In this document: positions 7,842 to 16,740 of the stretch, piece by piece
Numbering within the stretch: the stretch's first letter is position 1
How the letters are laid out: each line of letters opens with the position of its first letter
Source of the DNA: Mesorhizobium opportunistum WSM2075
GTDB taxonomy: Bacteria > Pseudomonadota > Alphaproteobacteria > Rhizobiales > Rhizobiaceae
Length of the DNA: 64,000 nt
Direction: 5' to 3'
Assembly (NCBI RefSeq): GCF_000176035.2
Contig: NC_015675.1
Location: 5,088,001 to 5,152,000, forward strand
The notes under the pieces: model-generated
Seen by the model: the letters and a program-made list of their open reading frames with translations, nothing else
Databases searched by the model: none
What the model was told of the DNA's origin: nothing
Program-made: the position numbers and the translations under genes

Positions 7842-8621
7842 CTACGAGAAGATCTCCGCCAACTCGTCGACGCTGACGCCTTCCTTGACCTGGCGCAGTT
7901 CGACATAGCTGACAGCCGTGGCGACGGAGATCACCATCGACACGATGGTCTGCACCAGGGCGCCCAAGACCGCAGCGGCAATTCCGTGGAAGAGATAGAT
8001 GACCACCGCGCTCATCGACTGGATGACAAGTGCTATGATCATCAGGATCAGGAAAAGCCCGAACAGGGCCCAGCGGCTGCCCTTCGTCAGCGCGCGGCTG
8101 CGCGACATCGAGCCGAACACGCCGAGCCGCTCCTGGATAAGCACCGGTATCGACACCGACCAGCCGAGCCAGAGGATGATGCCGGGCACCACCAAAGCAA
8201 TCGAGGCAACGCCAACGCCAAGCCCGACAAGCAGGCCAATCCCGAGCGTCGGCAACAAATTGCGGATCGCCACCCGGATGCAGTCGCCAAAGCTCGGCCT
8301 CTTGCCGTTCAGATCTTCGATCGCCGCTCGAACAAGACTGGACTGCAACAGAAGCGAAAGACCGACATAGAGTATTCCAAACACCGCGAAGCCGACGAAA
8401 TAGCCGAATGTGTAATTCGCGGTCGCCACGGCAAGACCAGCCGGATCTCCAACTGCAGGGGCAGCTGGTCGCGCAAGCTGCGAGACAAGATTCGGCAATC
8501 CTGAAAATACGGCGGCAAGGCCAATGCAGAGCCCGATGTTGCGGCCGATAACAGCAAATGTGTTGTTGAACACCCTGCCGATATCGAATTTCTCCCGCCG
8601 TGCCAATGTGGTTGAAGTCAT
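7842..8621 (-). CDS. Multipass membrane protein, YciC/glycerophosphodiester phosphodiesterase membrane-domain type
   Basis: A 259-residue inner-membrane protein with about six hydrophobic segments. The N-terminal FDIGRVFNNTFAVIGRN, the central SFGDCIRVAIRNLLPTLGIG and the LVVPGIILWLGWSVSIPVLI block with the following SRSRALTKG are the landmarks of the family annotated as YciC-like or glycerophosphoryl diester phosphodiesterase membrane domain. Function is unknown. A GAGGAGG box precedes the ATG. It is convergent with the TPR gene and divergent from the MoxR operon, so its promoter lies in 8622-8768. Confidence 0.75.
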   Translation of the reverse strand: MTSTTLARREKFDIGRVFNNTFAVIGRNIGLCIGLAAVFSGLPNLVSQLARPAAPAVGDPAGLAVATANYTFGYFVGFAVFGILYVGLSLLLQSSLVRAAIEDLNGKRPSFGDCIRVAIRNLLPTLGIGLLVGLGVGVASIALVVPGIILWLGWSVSIPVLIQERLGVFGSMSRSRALTKGSRWALFGLFLILMIIALVIQSMSAVVIYLFHGIAAAVLGALVQTIVSMVISVATAVSYVELRQVKEGVSVDELAEIFS

Positions 8622-8768
8622 GACGTCGTCCCCTCCTCACCGGGCCATGCCAAGCGGTGTTCCCGACTGCTAATCTGTCAGTATTGATAACCGACGTCCA
8701 ATCACTTGCAATTGCCGTGCAGCATTGCCAGTGTTGGCGACGAACCGCGGGTTGCAGGGAGCGAGCGG

Positions 8769-9401
8769 GTGACAGTCGCACAGCCGGACACGGCGGACGC
8801 CGAAGGGCTGGCAAATCTGCACACGCAGCTGCTGGCGGACCACTCCATCCAATTCGATCTGCCGAGCCTGGTGCCATCAGAACCGCCGGCATGGCTGAAG
8901 CCCGTGCTGGAGATGCTGGCGCGGATGGGCCCCTACATGATCTACATGTTCTGGGGCGCGGTGATTATCGGCGTGGCGGTCATCGTCCTTCTGGTCGCAC
9001 TCGAAGCGAAGGGGGTGGCCTGGCGCCTGCCTTGGCGGCGCACCCGCAAGGAAGCGGAGACGCAGGACGACTGGCGCCCGGATTCCAGCGCGGCGCAGAT
9101 CCTGCTTTCCGAGGCTGACGCGCTCGCAGCGCGCGGCGCGTTCGACGAGGCGGTGCATCTCCTGCTTCGGCGCAGCGTCGCCGACATCGCCGGACGGCTG
9201 CCCGACTTCCTGCGCCCATCGCTGACGTCGCGCGACATCGCAACTGCACCATCGCTTCCGTCGCGGGCGCGCCAGGCGTTCAGCGAGATCGCGCGCATCG
9301 TCGAGGCGGCGCTCTTTGCCCGCCGGCCGGTCGGCGCCGAAGGCTGGCAGCGGGCGCGCGGCGCCTATGAGCGATTTGCCTTCAGGGATGCCTGGACATG
9401 A
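8769..9401 (+). CDS. DUF4129 domain-containing membrane protein
   Basis: First gene of the MoxR-type operon. The 210-residue product has one strong membrane segment at about residues 56-83 (MGPYMIYMFWGAVIIGVAVI), a basic linker and a cytoplasmic DUF4129 domain of about 120 residues containing ALAARGAFDEAVHLLLRRSV. The GTG at 8769 is chosen because an AGGGAGCGAG box lies just upstream; a TTG at 8706 gives a longer frame. DUF4129 is often the tail of transglutaminase-like proteins, but here it stands alone. Its stop overlaps the next start (ATGA). Confidence 0.75.
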   Translation: MTVAQPDTADAEGLANLHTQLLADHSIQFDLPSLVPSEPPAWLKPVLEMLARMGPYMIYMFWGAVIIGVAVIVLLVALEAKGVAWRLPWRRTRKEAETQDDWRPDSSAAQILLSEADALAARGAFDEAVHLLLRRSVADIAGRLPDFLRPSLTSRDIATAPSLPSRARQAFSEIARIVEAALFARRPVGAEGWQRARGAYERFAFRDAWT

Positions 9402-10609
9402 GCGCGCCGGCTGCCGAGACAGCGCAGGAACCGTTCAGCCGCAGAACCCTGTTTTGGGGCATTTTTGCCAGCCTGCTGGCCGCGGCCGCATTCTTTCTCC
9501 TGTCCACCTATGCCCCGGATTTCCGCCAGCCCGGCGGCGGCGCCACCCCGCTCTCTAAGGGCGGCTCGGGCTATGCCGGCATCGTCAAATGGCTGCAATT
9601 GACGGGAACGCCGGCACCCATGGCGCGAAACCAGAAAGATATCAGCACAGGCATATTGTCCGGGTTCCTGCTGATCGTCACCATCTCGCCAGACAGCGAC
9701 CCCGCCGCGCTCGACCGCATCGTCAGGCTTCGCGCGAACAAGCCGACGCTGTTCGTGCTGCCGAAATGGCTGACCCTGCCGCTCGAGGGGCGCCAGGAGT
9801 TTGAGATGAAGATCGAACGGCTGCCCGATACGGTGGTCAACGACTGGCTCGGCCACATCGTCAAGGCAAGGCTCGGTATCGGCAACAGCACTGTCGGGCA
9901 GATCGACGTGCAGGGTCATATGGTCGTCGCGCCCGATCAACTGCAATGGATTGCCGACGACCAGCCGCTGATCGCGGCAGGCAACGGCAAGGCAGTGCTC
10001 TCCGAAGTCAAGGACCAGCCATTCTATATCCTGACCGATCCGGACCTGATCAACAATGCCGCGTTGAAGGACTTCACCAAAGCCCAGGCGGCGCTCGACC
10101 TCATCGCTTCACTCGAACCGGCCAAGGGCGCCGTGATCTTCGATCTGACGCTGCACGGTGCCGGCCAGAGATACGATCTTGCCAAATTGCTGGTCGAGCC
10201 GCCGTTCCTGGCGCTGACGCTGTCGGTGCTGGCGGCGGCCGCCCTTGCCTTCCTGCATGGTCTCGGTCGGTTCGGTCCGCCACGGGCCGAGGGCCGGGCG
10301 ATCGCCTTCGGCAAGCGGGCGCTGGTCGACACCACGGCGATGCTGCTCAGGCGCGCCGGGCGGTTGCAGGAGCTCGGCGACCGTTATGCGGTGCTGATGC
10401 GTGCGCGTGCCGCAGCATTGCTCGGCGCGCCGCAAGGCTTGCCAGGCGAAGCGCTCGACCGCTGGCTCGATTCCCGCGACCACGGCGAAACCCGAGGCTT
10501 CAGCCGTCGCTTCAAGGCCGCGAACGAAGCCAGGAATTTGGCTCAAATGCATGAAGCAGCGCAGGAGCTGCATGACTGGACGACAAGGAGGCTCGGTGAA
10601 CGTCGATGA
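9398..10609 (+). CDS. DUF4350 domain-containing membrane protein
   Basis: A 403-residue protein with an N-terminal membrane helix at about 20-40 (LFWGIFASLLAAAAFFLLST), an extracytoplasmic DUF4350 domain of Rossmann-like build (about 50-260), a second membrane helix near 268-285 (ALTLSVLAAAALAFLHGLGR) and a cytoplasmic helical tail. DUF4350 proteins regularly accompany MoxR ATPases and are thought to belong to the same membrane assembly. Its end overlaps the MoxR start by 14 bases. Confidence 0.8.
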   Translation: MSAPAAETAQEPFSRRTLFWGIFASLLAAAAFFLLSTYAPDFRQPGGGATPLSKGGSGYAGIVKWLQLTGTPAPMARNQKDISTGILSGFLLIVTISPDSDPAALDRIVRLRANKPTLFVLPKWLTLPLEGRQEFEMKIERLPDTVVNDWLGHIVKARLGIGNSTVGQIDVQGHMVVAPDQLQWIADDQPLIAAGNGKAVLSEVKDQPFYILTDPDLINNAALKDFTKAQAALDLIASLEPAKGAVIFDLTLHGAGQRYDLAKLLVEPPFLALTLSVLAAAALAFLHGLGRFGPPRAEGRAIAFGKRALVDTTAMLLRRAGRLQELGDRYAVLMRARAAALLGAPQGLPGEALDRWLDSRDHGETRGFSRRFKAANEARNLAQMHEAAQELHDWTTRRLGERR

Positions 10610-11552
10610 TGTGAAGGCCCTGGCGACCGCGATCAGGGAAGAAGTGGCGAAGGCGATCACCGGACAGCGCGACACGGTCGATCTGATGCTGACGGCATTG
10701 TTCGCCGGCGGGCACATATTGCTCGAGGGCCCGCCAGGCACGGCCAAGACCATGACCGCGCGCTGCTTCGCGCAGGCGCTCGGCGTCGTCTACGGGCGCA
10801 TCCAGTTCACGCCTGACCTGATGCCGGGCGACATCGTCGGCTCGAACATCTACAATTTCCAGACCGGGCAGTTCACGCTGACGCGCGGCCCGATCTTTTG
10901 CGACCTCCTGCTTGCCGACGAGATCAACCGCACGCCGCCGAAGACGCAGGCGGCGCTGCTGGAAGCCATGCAGGAACACGCCGTCACCTTCGACGGCACA
11001 ACGCATGCGCTCAGCCATAACTTCATGGTGGTGGCGACACAGAACCCGATCGAGCATCAGGGTGTCTATCCGCTTCCCGAAGCCCAACTCGACCGCTTCC
11101 TGTTCAAGCACAAGGTGAGCTATCCCGACGCGCGGGAGGAACGCGCCATCATCGTCCATCATGGCGGCGGCTCCGCTTCCCACGACATCAAGCAATATGG
11201 CATCACGGCGCAGGCCGACCGAAAGACGCTGGAGAAGGCGCTCGCCACCGTCGGCGACGTCATGCTGGTCGACGATGTCGTGGGTTACATCGCCGCCCTC
11301 GTGCGCGGCACGCGAGAGAGCCCCGATTTGGAGGTTGGCGCAAGCCCGCGCGCGGGCGCCATGCTGGCGCGCGCCGCACGCGCCAGGGCAGCGCTCGACG
11401 GCCGCGCCTATGTCATCCCCGACGATGTCAAGGCGCTGGCGGTGCCGGCATTGCGCCACCGCGTCATCCTGTCGCCGGCGGCGCAGATCGACGGGCGGCT
11501 GGTGGAGCAGATCGTGTCCGATCTTGTCGACCAGACGGAAGCACCGCGTTGA
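10596..11552 (+). CDS. MoxR family AAA+ ATPase
   Basis: A 318-residue AAA+ ATPase. Walker A is GPPGTAKT at residues 45-52, Walker B ends in LLLADE at 104-109 with the MoxR signature INRTPPKTQAALLEAM after it, and the sensor 1 region reads VVATQNPIEHQG. A lid domain ends the protein. MoxR ATPases act as chaperones that load metals or mature complexes together with a vWA partner, here the DUF58 protein. The start is a GTG with a perfect AAGGAGG box, not the upstream ATG-like codon that would add 65 junk residues. Confidence 0.92.
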   Translation: MNVDDVKALATAIREEVAKAITGQRDTVDLMLTALFAGGHILLEGPPGTAKTMTARCFAQALGVVYGRIQFTPDLMPGDIVGSNIYNFQTGQFTLTRGPIFCDLLLADEINRTPPKTQAALLEAMQEHAVTFDGTTHALSHNFMVVATQNPIEHQGVYPLPEAQLDRFLFKHKVSYPDAREERAIIVHHGGGSASHDIKQYGITAQADRKTLEKALATVGDVMLVDDVVGYIAALVRGTRESPDLEVGASPRAGAMLARAARARAALDGRAYVIPDDVKALAVPALRHRVILSPAAQIDGRLVEQIVSDLVDQTEAPR

Positions 11553-12853
11553 TCTATCCGAGCGGCCGTGCGGTCTGGGCAGCGGCGGCGGGCGCCATCC
11601 CCGCCTTCCTGATCGCGCTTGCGCTGCCCTCTTTCTGGTATCTCGGCCTGCTGTGGATCTGCATCCTGCTTGCATTCCTGGCGGTCGACGCGGCTGCCGG
11701 GCGTGGGCGTGCAGCGCTCACCGCCAGCCTTTCCGCCCCACCGCAAGTCGGCGTCGGCGGCCGTTTCACCCTTCATGTCGCGGCCAGCCTCGGCGGGCGG
11801 CCGCGCGCGCTGCAGGCGCGGGTCGGCCATGATCAGCGGCTGGCGCCAGTGGCCGGCACCGGCGGCGCGCTGCCGGCCAATGGCGGCACGCTCGACCTCG
11901 AATTCGATGCGCTCAGGCGCGGCATCGCCGGCTTCGACCGGCTGTGGCTGCGCTGGCGCGGCCCGTTCGGACTGATCTGGAACCAGGTGGTCCTGCCGAT
12001 GGACCGGAAAGTCGCGGTGCTGCCCGATGTCAGCAGTGCCCGCGACGAGGCGATCACATTGCTGCAGCGCTCCGCGCTGGCCGACGGCCATGCGCAAAGG
12101 CGGGCCGGCCAGGGCCGCGAGTTCGAAGCGCTGAAGGACTATCAGCCCGGCATGGGCCGTCGGATGATCGACTGGAAGCGCAGCGCGCGCCACGGCAAGC
12201 TTCTGGCGCGCGAATTTCGCATCGAGGAGAACAACAACATCGTGCTGGCGATCGACTGCGGACGGCTGATGTGCGAGCCGGTGGACGGCGTGCCGAAAGT
12301 CGACCGGGCGGTCACGGCAGCGCTGTTGTCGGCCTTCATCGCGCTCAAGGGCGGCGACCTCGTCAGCCTGTTCTCCTTCGACGCCAGGCCGCGCGTGTCG
12401 AGCGGCGCGGTGCGCGGCTCGCCGAGTTTCACGATGATCCAGAAGCGCGCCGCCGAGATCGACTATTCCAGCGAGGAGACCAATTTCACCCTGGCGCTGA
12501 CGACATTGGCGGCCAAGCTCGACAGGCGCTCGCTGGTCATCATCTTCACAGATTTCGTCGATCCGATCAGCGCCGAGCTGATGCTGCGCACCGTCGGCCG
12601 GCTGACCGAGCGGCATCTGGTGCTGTTCATGCTGATGAAGGACGCCGAGCTGGAGGCGCTGGCCGACATGGCACCCGCCACGCCGGAGGATGTAGCCCGT
12701 GCGGTCACCGCCGGCGGCCTGCTTCGGCAACGCCAGGTGGTGATCGGCCGGCTGCGGCTGCTCGGCGCGCATGTGATCGAGGCCGACCACCAGCGGCTCG
12801 GCCCGGCGCTGGTCGAGCGCTATATTCAGCTCAAGGAGGAGAACCTTCTATGA
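11549..12853 (+). CDS. DUF58 (vWA-like) domain-containing protein
   Basis: A 434-residue protein, partner of the MoxR ATPase. Two N-terminal membrane helices (residues 8-50) precede a beta-rich domain; the DUF58 signature GREFEALKDYQPG and RMIDWKRSARHGKL lies near 190-220. The vWA-like fold follows, but the metal site expected as DxSxS reads AIDCGRLM, so MIDAS metal binding looks lost or altered. The start is TTG overlapping the moxR stop (TTGA), which means translational coupling. It shares the next start in the same manner. Confidence 0.88.
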   Translation: MIYPSGRAVWAAAAGAIPAFLIALALPSFWYLGLLWICILLAFLAVDAAAGRGRAALTASLSAPPQVGVGGRFTLHVAASLGGRPRALQARVGHDQRLAPVAGTGGALPANGGTLDLEFDALRRGIAGFDRLWLRWRGPFGLIWNQVVLPMDRKVAVLPDVSSARDEAITLLQRSALADGHAQRRAGQGREFEALKDYQPGMGRRMIDWKRSARHGKLLAREFRIEENNNIVLAIDCGRLMCEPVDGVPKVDRAVTAALLSAFIALKGGDLVSLFSFDARPRVSSGAVRGSPSFTMIQKRAAEIDYSSEETNFTLALTTLAAKLDRRSLVIIFTDFVDPISAELMLRTVGRLTERHLVLFMLMKDAELEALADMAPATPEDVARAVTAGGLLRQRQVVIGRLRLLGAHVIEADHQRLGPALVERYIQLKEENLL

Positions 12854-13869
12854 CGCTGCCCGCTGGCACCGATGCGGTACGCCAATCGCTGGCGAGCTTC
12901 CGTCAGGAGCGCGAGGCCGACTGGAAGGCATTCGAGGCGCTGCTTGCGCGCGTCGAGAAACGCGCCCCGCGCACGCTTTCGGAAGATGAGCTGCTGTCGC
13001 TGCCGCTGCTCTACCGTTCGGCGCTTTCTTCGCTGTCGGTCGCCCGCGCGACATCGCTGGACAGCGCGCTGATCGCCTATCTCGAGGCGCTGTGCCTGCG
13101 CGGCTATTTCTATCTCTATGGCGCGAAACGGGGCTTGCGGCAGCGCGTCGGCGATTTTTTCCTGCGCGATTGGCCGGCGGCGATCCGCGATCTGTGGCGC
13201 GAGACCTCGGTCTCGGTCGGACTGACCCTTGTCGGCGCCATTGCCGGCTACTGGCTGGTCGCCTCCGACAACCGCTGGTACGACGCCATCATCGCGCCCA
13301 GCCTTGCCGGCGGCCGCAATCCGGATTCGTCGGTCGAGGCGCTGCGCAGCGTGCTTTACGATGGCGGCAGCAGCCACTTCCTGTCGGGATTTGCCGCCTA
13401 TCTCTTCACCCACAACACGCAAGTGGCGATCCTGGCGTTTGCGCTCGGCTTCGCCTTCGCGGTGCCGAGCGTCCTGATCATCCTGATGAACGGGTGCATG
13501 CTCGGCGCGCTGTTCCAGGTCTACGCCGCCAAGGGGCTGGGCTTTGCGCTTGGCGGCTGGCTGTCGATCCACGGCACGACCGAACTGTTTGCCATCGCGC
13601 TGGCCGGTGCCGCGGGCATGCGGATCGGCACGCGCATCGCCTTTCCCGGCGAATCGACCCGGATGGCCGCCGCCGCTCAAGCCGGACAGGTGGCGGCGAC
13701 CGTGATGGTCGGCGTGATGGTGATGCTGTTGTTTGCCGGCCTGCTCGAAGGCATCGGCCGGCAGACGATCACCAGCGATGCGACCCGCTACGCCATTGGC
13801 GGCGGCATGCTGACGCTATGGATTGCCTATTTCTACCTGTTCCGGATGGTGCGGCATGGCAACGGCTAG
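12850..13869 (+). CDS. Stage II sporulation protein M (SpoIIM) family membrane protein
   Basis: A 339-residue protein with a soluble helical N-terminal region of about 110 residues and five or six membrane segments after it. The hallmark of the SpoIIM/DUF95 family is visible: NTQVAILAFALGFAF, a Gly-rich VLIILMNGCMLGALF and GWLSIHGTTELFAIALAGAA near 240-265. The organism does not sporulate; in such genomes the family is a fixed part of the MoxR-DUF58 cluster with unknown function. ATG overlaps the previous stop. Confidence 0.88.
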   Translation: MTLPAGTDAVRQSLASFRQEREADWKAFEALLARVEKRAPRTLSEDELLSLPLLYRSALSSLSVARATSLDSALIAYLEALCLRGYFYLYGAKRGLRQRVGDFFLRDWPAAIRDLWRETSVSVGLTLVGAIAGYWLVASDNRWYDAIIAPSLAGGRNPDSSVEALRSVLYDGGSSHFLSGFAAYLFTHNTQVAILAFALGFAFAVPSVLIILMNGCMLGALFQVYAAKGLGFALGGWLSIHGTTELFAIALAGAAGMRIGTRIAFPGESTRMAAAAQAGQVAATVMVGVMVMLLFAGLLEGIGRQTITSDATRYAIGGGMLTLWIAYFYLFRMVRHGNG

Positions 13870-14719
13870 GAACCCCGCCGCACTGATCAGGCCGTTGATC
13901 ACGCCGGAGGGCGTCGACCTCAGGGTCAAGCTGGCGGACGCCGGCACGCGGGCTTCGGCCTTCCTGCTCGATGTGGTCATTATCGTCGCCGCCGCGGTGG
14001 CCGTCAGCCTGGTCGCGATCTTCGGCCTCGGCGGCCTTGGCCTGCGCGAGGCGGAGCCACTTTTCGTGGTCTGGATCATCTTCATCTTCCTGCTGCGCAA
14101 CGTCTATTTCATCGCCTTCGAGGCGGGCCGGCGCGCCGCGACACCAGGCAAGCGGATCGTCGGCGTTCGGGTCGCGTCGCGCGGCGGCGCGGGCCTCACG
14201 ATCGACCAGGTCATCGCCCGCAACCTGATGCGCGAGCTCGAGGTGTTTTTGCCATTGTCGATCATCGCCGTGCGCGGCGGCACCGGCGTCGCCGATACGC
14301 TGTCGACGATCTTCGGCCTGGTGTGGGCGCTGCTTTTTTCGCTGTTTCCGCTGTTCAACCGCGATCGCCTGCGCATCGGCGACCTGCTCGCCGGCACATG
14401 GGTGGTCGAGGCGCCGAAGCTGGCGCTGGTCGAAGACCTGTCGCTAAGACAGGATCCGGCCGCCGGCCGCTTCCACTTCAGCCCGGCGCAGCTCGACGCC
14501 TACGGCATCGCCGAACTGCACAGACTGGAGGAAGTGCTGCGGCGCGATGACCATTTCGCGATGAAGGCGGTTGCCGAAACCATCGGCCGCAAGATCGGCG
14601 CGACGATCGAACCGAACGATTCCAAGGCCTTCTTGACCGCCTATTACGGTGAGCTCAGGGCGCATCTGGAACGCAAGCTTCTGCTCGGCAACCGCAAGGT
14701 GGACAAGTATGCGCGGTAG
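13856..14719 (+). CDS. RDD family membrane protein
   Basis: A 287-residue protein closing the operon. The RDD domain begins near residue 23 (ADAGTRASAFLLDVVIIVAA) and has the usual membrane helices, with ATPGKRIVGVRV near 95 and FNRDRLRIGDLLAGTWVV near 170-187 as family marks. A cytoplasmic helical tail of about 90 residues follows. The RDD domain occurs with SpoIIM and MoxR proteins; transport has been suggested for some members, not shown here. Its start lies 14 bases inside the upstream gene. Confidence 0.85.
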   Translation: MATARNPAALIRPLITPEGVDLRVKLADAGTRASAFLLDVVIIVAAAVAVSLVAIFGLGGLGLREAEPLFVVWIIFIFLLRNVYFIAFEAGRRAATPGKRIVGVRVASRGGAGLTIDQVIARNLMRELEVFLPLSIIAVRGGTGVADTLSTIFGLVWALLFSLFPLFNRDRLRIGDLLAGTWVVEAPKLALVEDLSLRQDPAAGRFHFSPAQLDAYGIAELHRLEEVLRRDDHFAMKAVAETIGRKIGATIEPNDSKAFLTAYYGELRAHLERKLLLGNRKVDKYAR

Positions 14720-14746
14720 CCCGGGTCTCTACGCCAGCCGGGTTTT

Positions 14747-15433
14747 CTACCTCAGCCACTTCTCATAGTCAGACACCAAGAGGTGCACCGGCGCGACATC
14801 CTCGTCGATGTTGGAGAAGCGGCCGATCGGCTCGCGGAAGACATTGTCGGTGAGATCGTCGTTGACGGTCGACACCTCGCCGATCAGCACGTCCTTGCCC
14901 TCGGCCCAGAAGGCGTGCCAGACGCCCGGCAGCAGCGTGACGCTCTGGCCCGGGTCGAGCTTCAGCAACCCGCCGGCCGGCATCCTGTGGATGGTTCCAT
15001 CGACCGGCACCGATACTTCGGCCTTGGGATCGATGCCGCCGTCGCGATCGTGCATGAACAGTTCCAGCACCAGCTTGCCGCCGCCGCGGTTGATGATGTC
15101 CTCGGCCTTGATGTTGTGGCGGTGCATCGGCGAGAGCTGGTCCTTGCGCGAGATCATGATCTTCTCGGCGTAGAGCATGCCCATGCCCTTCTTCATGTCC
15201 TCGTAGCGGCCGTTGCGAACGGTGAACAGGAACAGGCCGAGCTCGTTGAATTTCTCCTGGCCGTAATCAGTGATGTCCCAGCCGAGCCGCGAGGTGAAGA
15301 TGGCCGAGGAATCGACCTGGCGCGCCTTCATCTCCTCGGGTGACCAGTAGGCGAAGGGCGGCATGATGTAGCCGAACGAGCGGATGAAAGCGTCGGCTTC
15401 GCGGATGATGTCGTTGATGGCGGAGCGTTTCAT
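14747..15433 (-). CDS. D-lyxose/D-mannose isomerase family protein (cupin)
   Basis: A 228-residue cupin enzyme. The N-terminal MKRSAINDIIREADAFIRS and PPFAYWSPEE are typical of D-lyxose ketol-isomerases, and the metal-binding cupin motifs are visible: MHRHNIKAEDI (His-x-His) near 100-112 and LPGVWHAFWAE with His near 170. Family members interconvert D-lyxose and D-xylulose or D-mannose and D-fructose. ATG 15433 sits eight bases after AAGGA; the ATG at 15439 is too near it. A 50-bp stem-loop repeat lies in its upstream region. Confidence 0.8.
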   Translation of the reverse strand: MKRSAINDIIREADAFIRSFGYIMPPFAYWSPEEMKARQVDSSAIFTSRLGWDITDYGQEKFNELGLFLFTVRNGRYEDMKKGMGMLYAEKIMISRKDQLSPMHRHNIKAEDIINRGGGKLVLELFMHDRDGGIDPKAEVSVPVDGTIHRMPAGGLLKLDPGQSVTLLPGVWHAFWAEGKDVLIGEVSTVNDDLTDNVFREPIGRFSNIDEDVAPVHLLVSDYEKWLR

Positions 15434-15471
15434 GATCATGGTCCTTCGTGTCGATACGCTTTGTTTGGCAG

Positions 15472-15523
15472 CATGCATGTCGTTGTCCCAAAACCATTGG
15501 CCACTTTTTGGGCGACATGCATG
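15472..15523. repeat. Covarying stem-loop element, copy 1
   Basis: Perfect 11-bp arms (15472-15482 and 15513-15523) enclose the core TCCCAAAACCATTGGCCAC followed by TTTTTGGG. It is one of three elements in the window with the same core but different arms (see 45308-45373 and 57755-57800). It lies in the leader region between divergent genes. Confidence 0.8.
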
Positions 15524-15680
15524 GCAATTCGCATAGCCGAACACTGGTGCGGTGTCGATCCATCCAGCCGCCTGCTCCGCCCTGGCCGTGAACCGATGGC
15601 CCACCGATCCCGTCCGCTGGCTGCGTGACATCACGCGCTTTCGAGGCCATAACCCCTGCGGAATTCAGGAGTGATAGCTG

Positions 15681-16739
15681 ATGCCGACCATCCATGACCT
15701 CGATACGCCATCGATCCTGATCGACGCCGCACGCGCCGAAGCCAACATTGCCCGCGCGCAGGCCCATGCCGACAAGAACGGGCTGAAGCTGAGGCCGCAT
15801 ATCAAGACGCACAAGCTGCCCTACTGGGCGAAGAAGCAGGTGGCGGCGGGCGCGGTCGGCATCACCTGCCAGAAGATCGGCGAAGCCGAGGTGATGGCCG
15901 AGGCCGGCCTGACCGATATTTTTCTCCCTTACAACATCCTTGGCCGCGCCAAGCTGGAGCGGCTTCTGGCGCTGCACAGGCGCGTAATCTTGTCGGTGAC
16001 GGCGGACAGCACGGAGACCATCGATGGGCTGGCCGCCACCTTCACCGATGCCGGCCATCGTCTGACGGTGCTGGTCGAGTGCGACACCGGCATGGGGCGC
16101 TGCGGCGTACAGACAGCGGGTGACGCGGTTGGGCTGGCAAGACAGATCGACACTGCCAAAGGCCTCGCCTTCGGCGGGCTGATGACCTATCCGGCCGCGG
16201 GCCGTGCGGCGGAGGCCGAAGCCTGGCTCGCCAACGCCAGCCAGGCGCTTGCCGTCTGCGGTCTCGCCTGCGAGCGCATCTCCAGCGGCGGCACACCGGA
16301 CATGTGGCGTTCCAGCAAGGACAGCGTCGTCACCGAATACCGCCCCGGCACCTACATCTATCTCGACCGCTATCAGGTCGCCAAAGGCGTCGGCTCGCTC
16401 GACGATTGCGCGCTGACGGTGCTGTCGACGGTGGTCAGCCACCCGACACCGACCCGCGCCATCCTCGACAGCGGCAGCAAGGCGTTGTCCAGCGACACGC
16501 TGGGGCTGCCCGACTTCGGCGAGCTGCTCGGCGTCTCCGGCGCGCGGGTGACAGGCCTCAGCGAAGAGCATGGCACCGTAACGCTTTCCGGCGATGGCAC
16601 GCTTAAAATCGGCGAGCGCGTGCGTGTGGTGCCCGACCATTGCTGCGTCGTCACCAATTTGTTCGACGAGGTCAACCTGATCGACGGCGAGACGGTGCTG
16701 GAAACGCTGCCGGTGGCCGCGCGCGGGCGGATGCGATGA
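15681..16739 (+). CDS. DSD1/D-threonine aldolase-like PLP-dependent enzyme
   Basis: A 352-residue fold-type III PLP enzyme. The PLP region is RPHIKTHK at residues 38-45, metal-dependent members use the His and Cys seen in VPDHCCVVTN near 317-326, and the family landmarks CDTGMGRCGV and GGTPDMW are present. Relatives are D-serine dehydratases and D-threonine aldolases; the exact substrate cannot be read. It probably removes D-hydroxy amino acids. It diverges from the isomerase gene and ends one base from the convergent ccmC stop. Confidence 0.85.
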   Translation: MPTIHDLDTPSILIDAARAEANIARAQAHADKNGLKLRPHIKTHKLPYWAKKQVAAGAVGITCQKIGEAEVMAEAGLTDIFLPYNILGRAKLERLLALHRRVILSVTADSTETIDGLAATFTDAGHRLTVLVECDTGMGRCGVQTAGDAVGLARQIDTAKGLAFGGLMTYPAAGRAAEAEAWLANASQALAVCGLACERISSGGTPDMWRSSKDSVVTEYRPGTYIYLDRYQVAKGVGSLDDCALTVLSTVVSHPTPTRAILDSGSKALSSDTLGLPDFGELLGVSGARVTGLSEEHGTVTLSGDGTLKIGERVRVVPDHCCVVTNLFDEVNLIDGETVLETLPVAARGRMR

Positions 16740-16740
16740 A

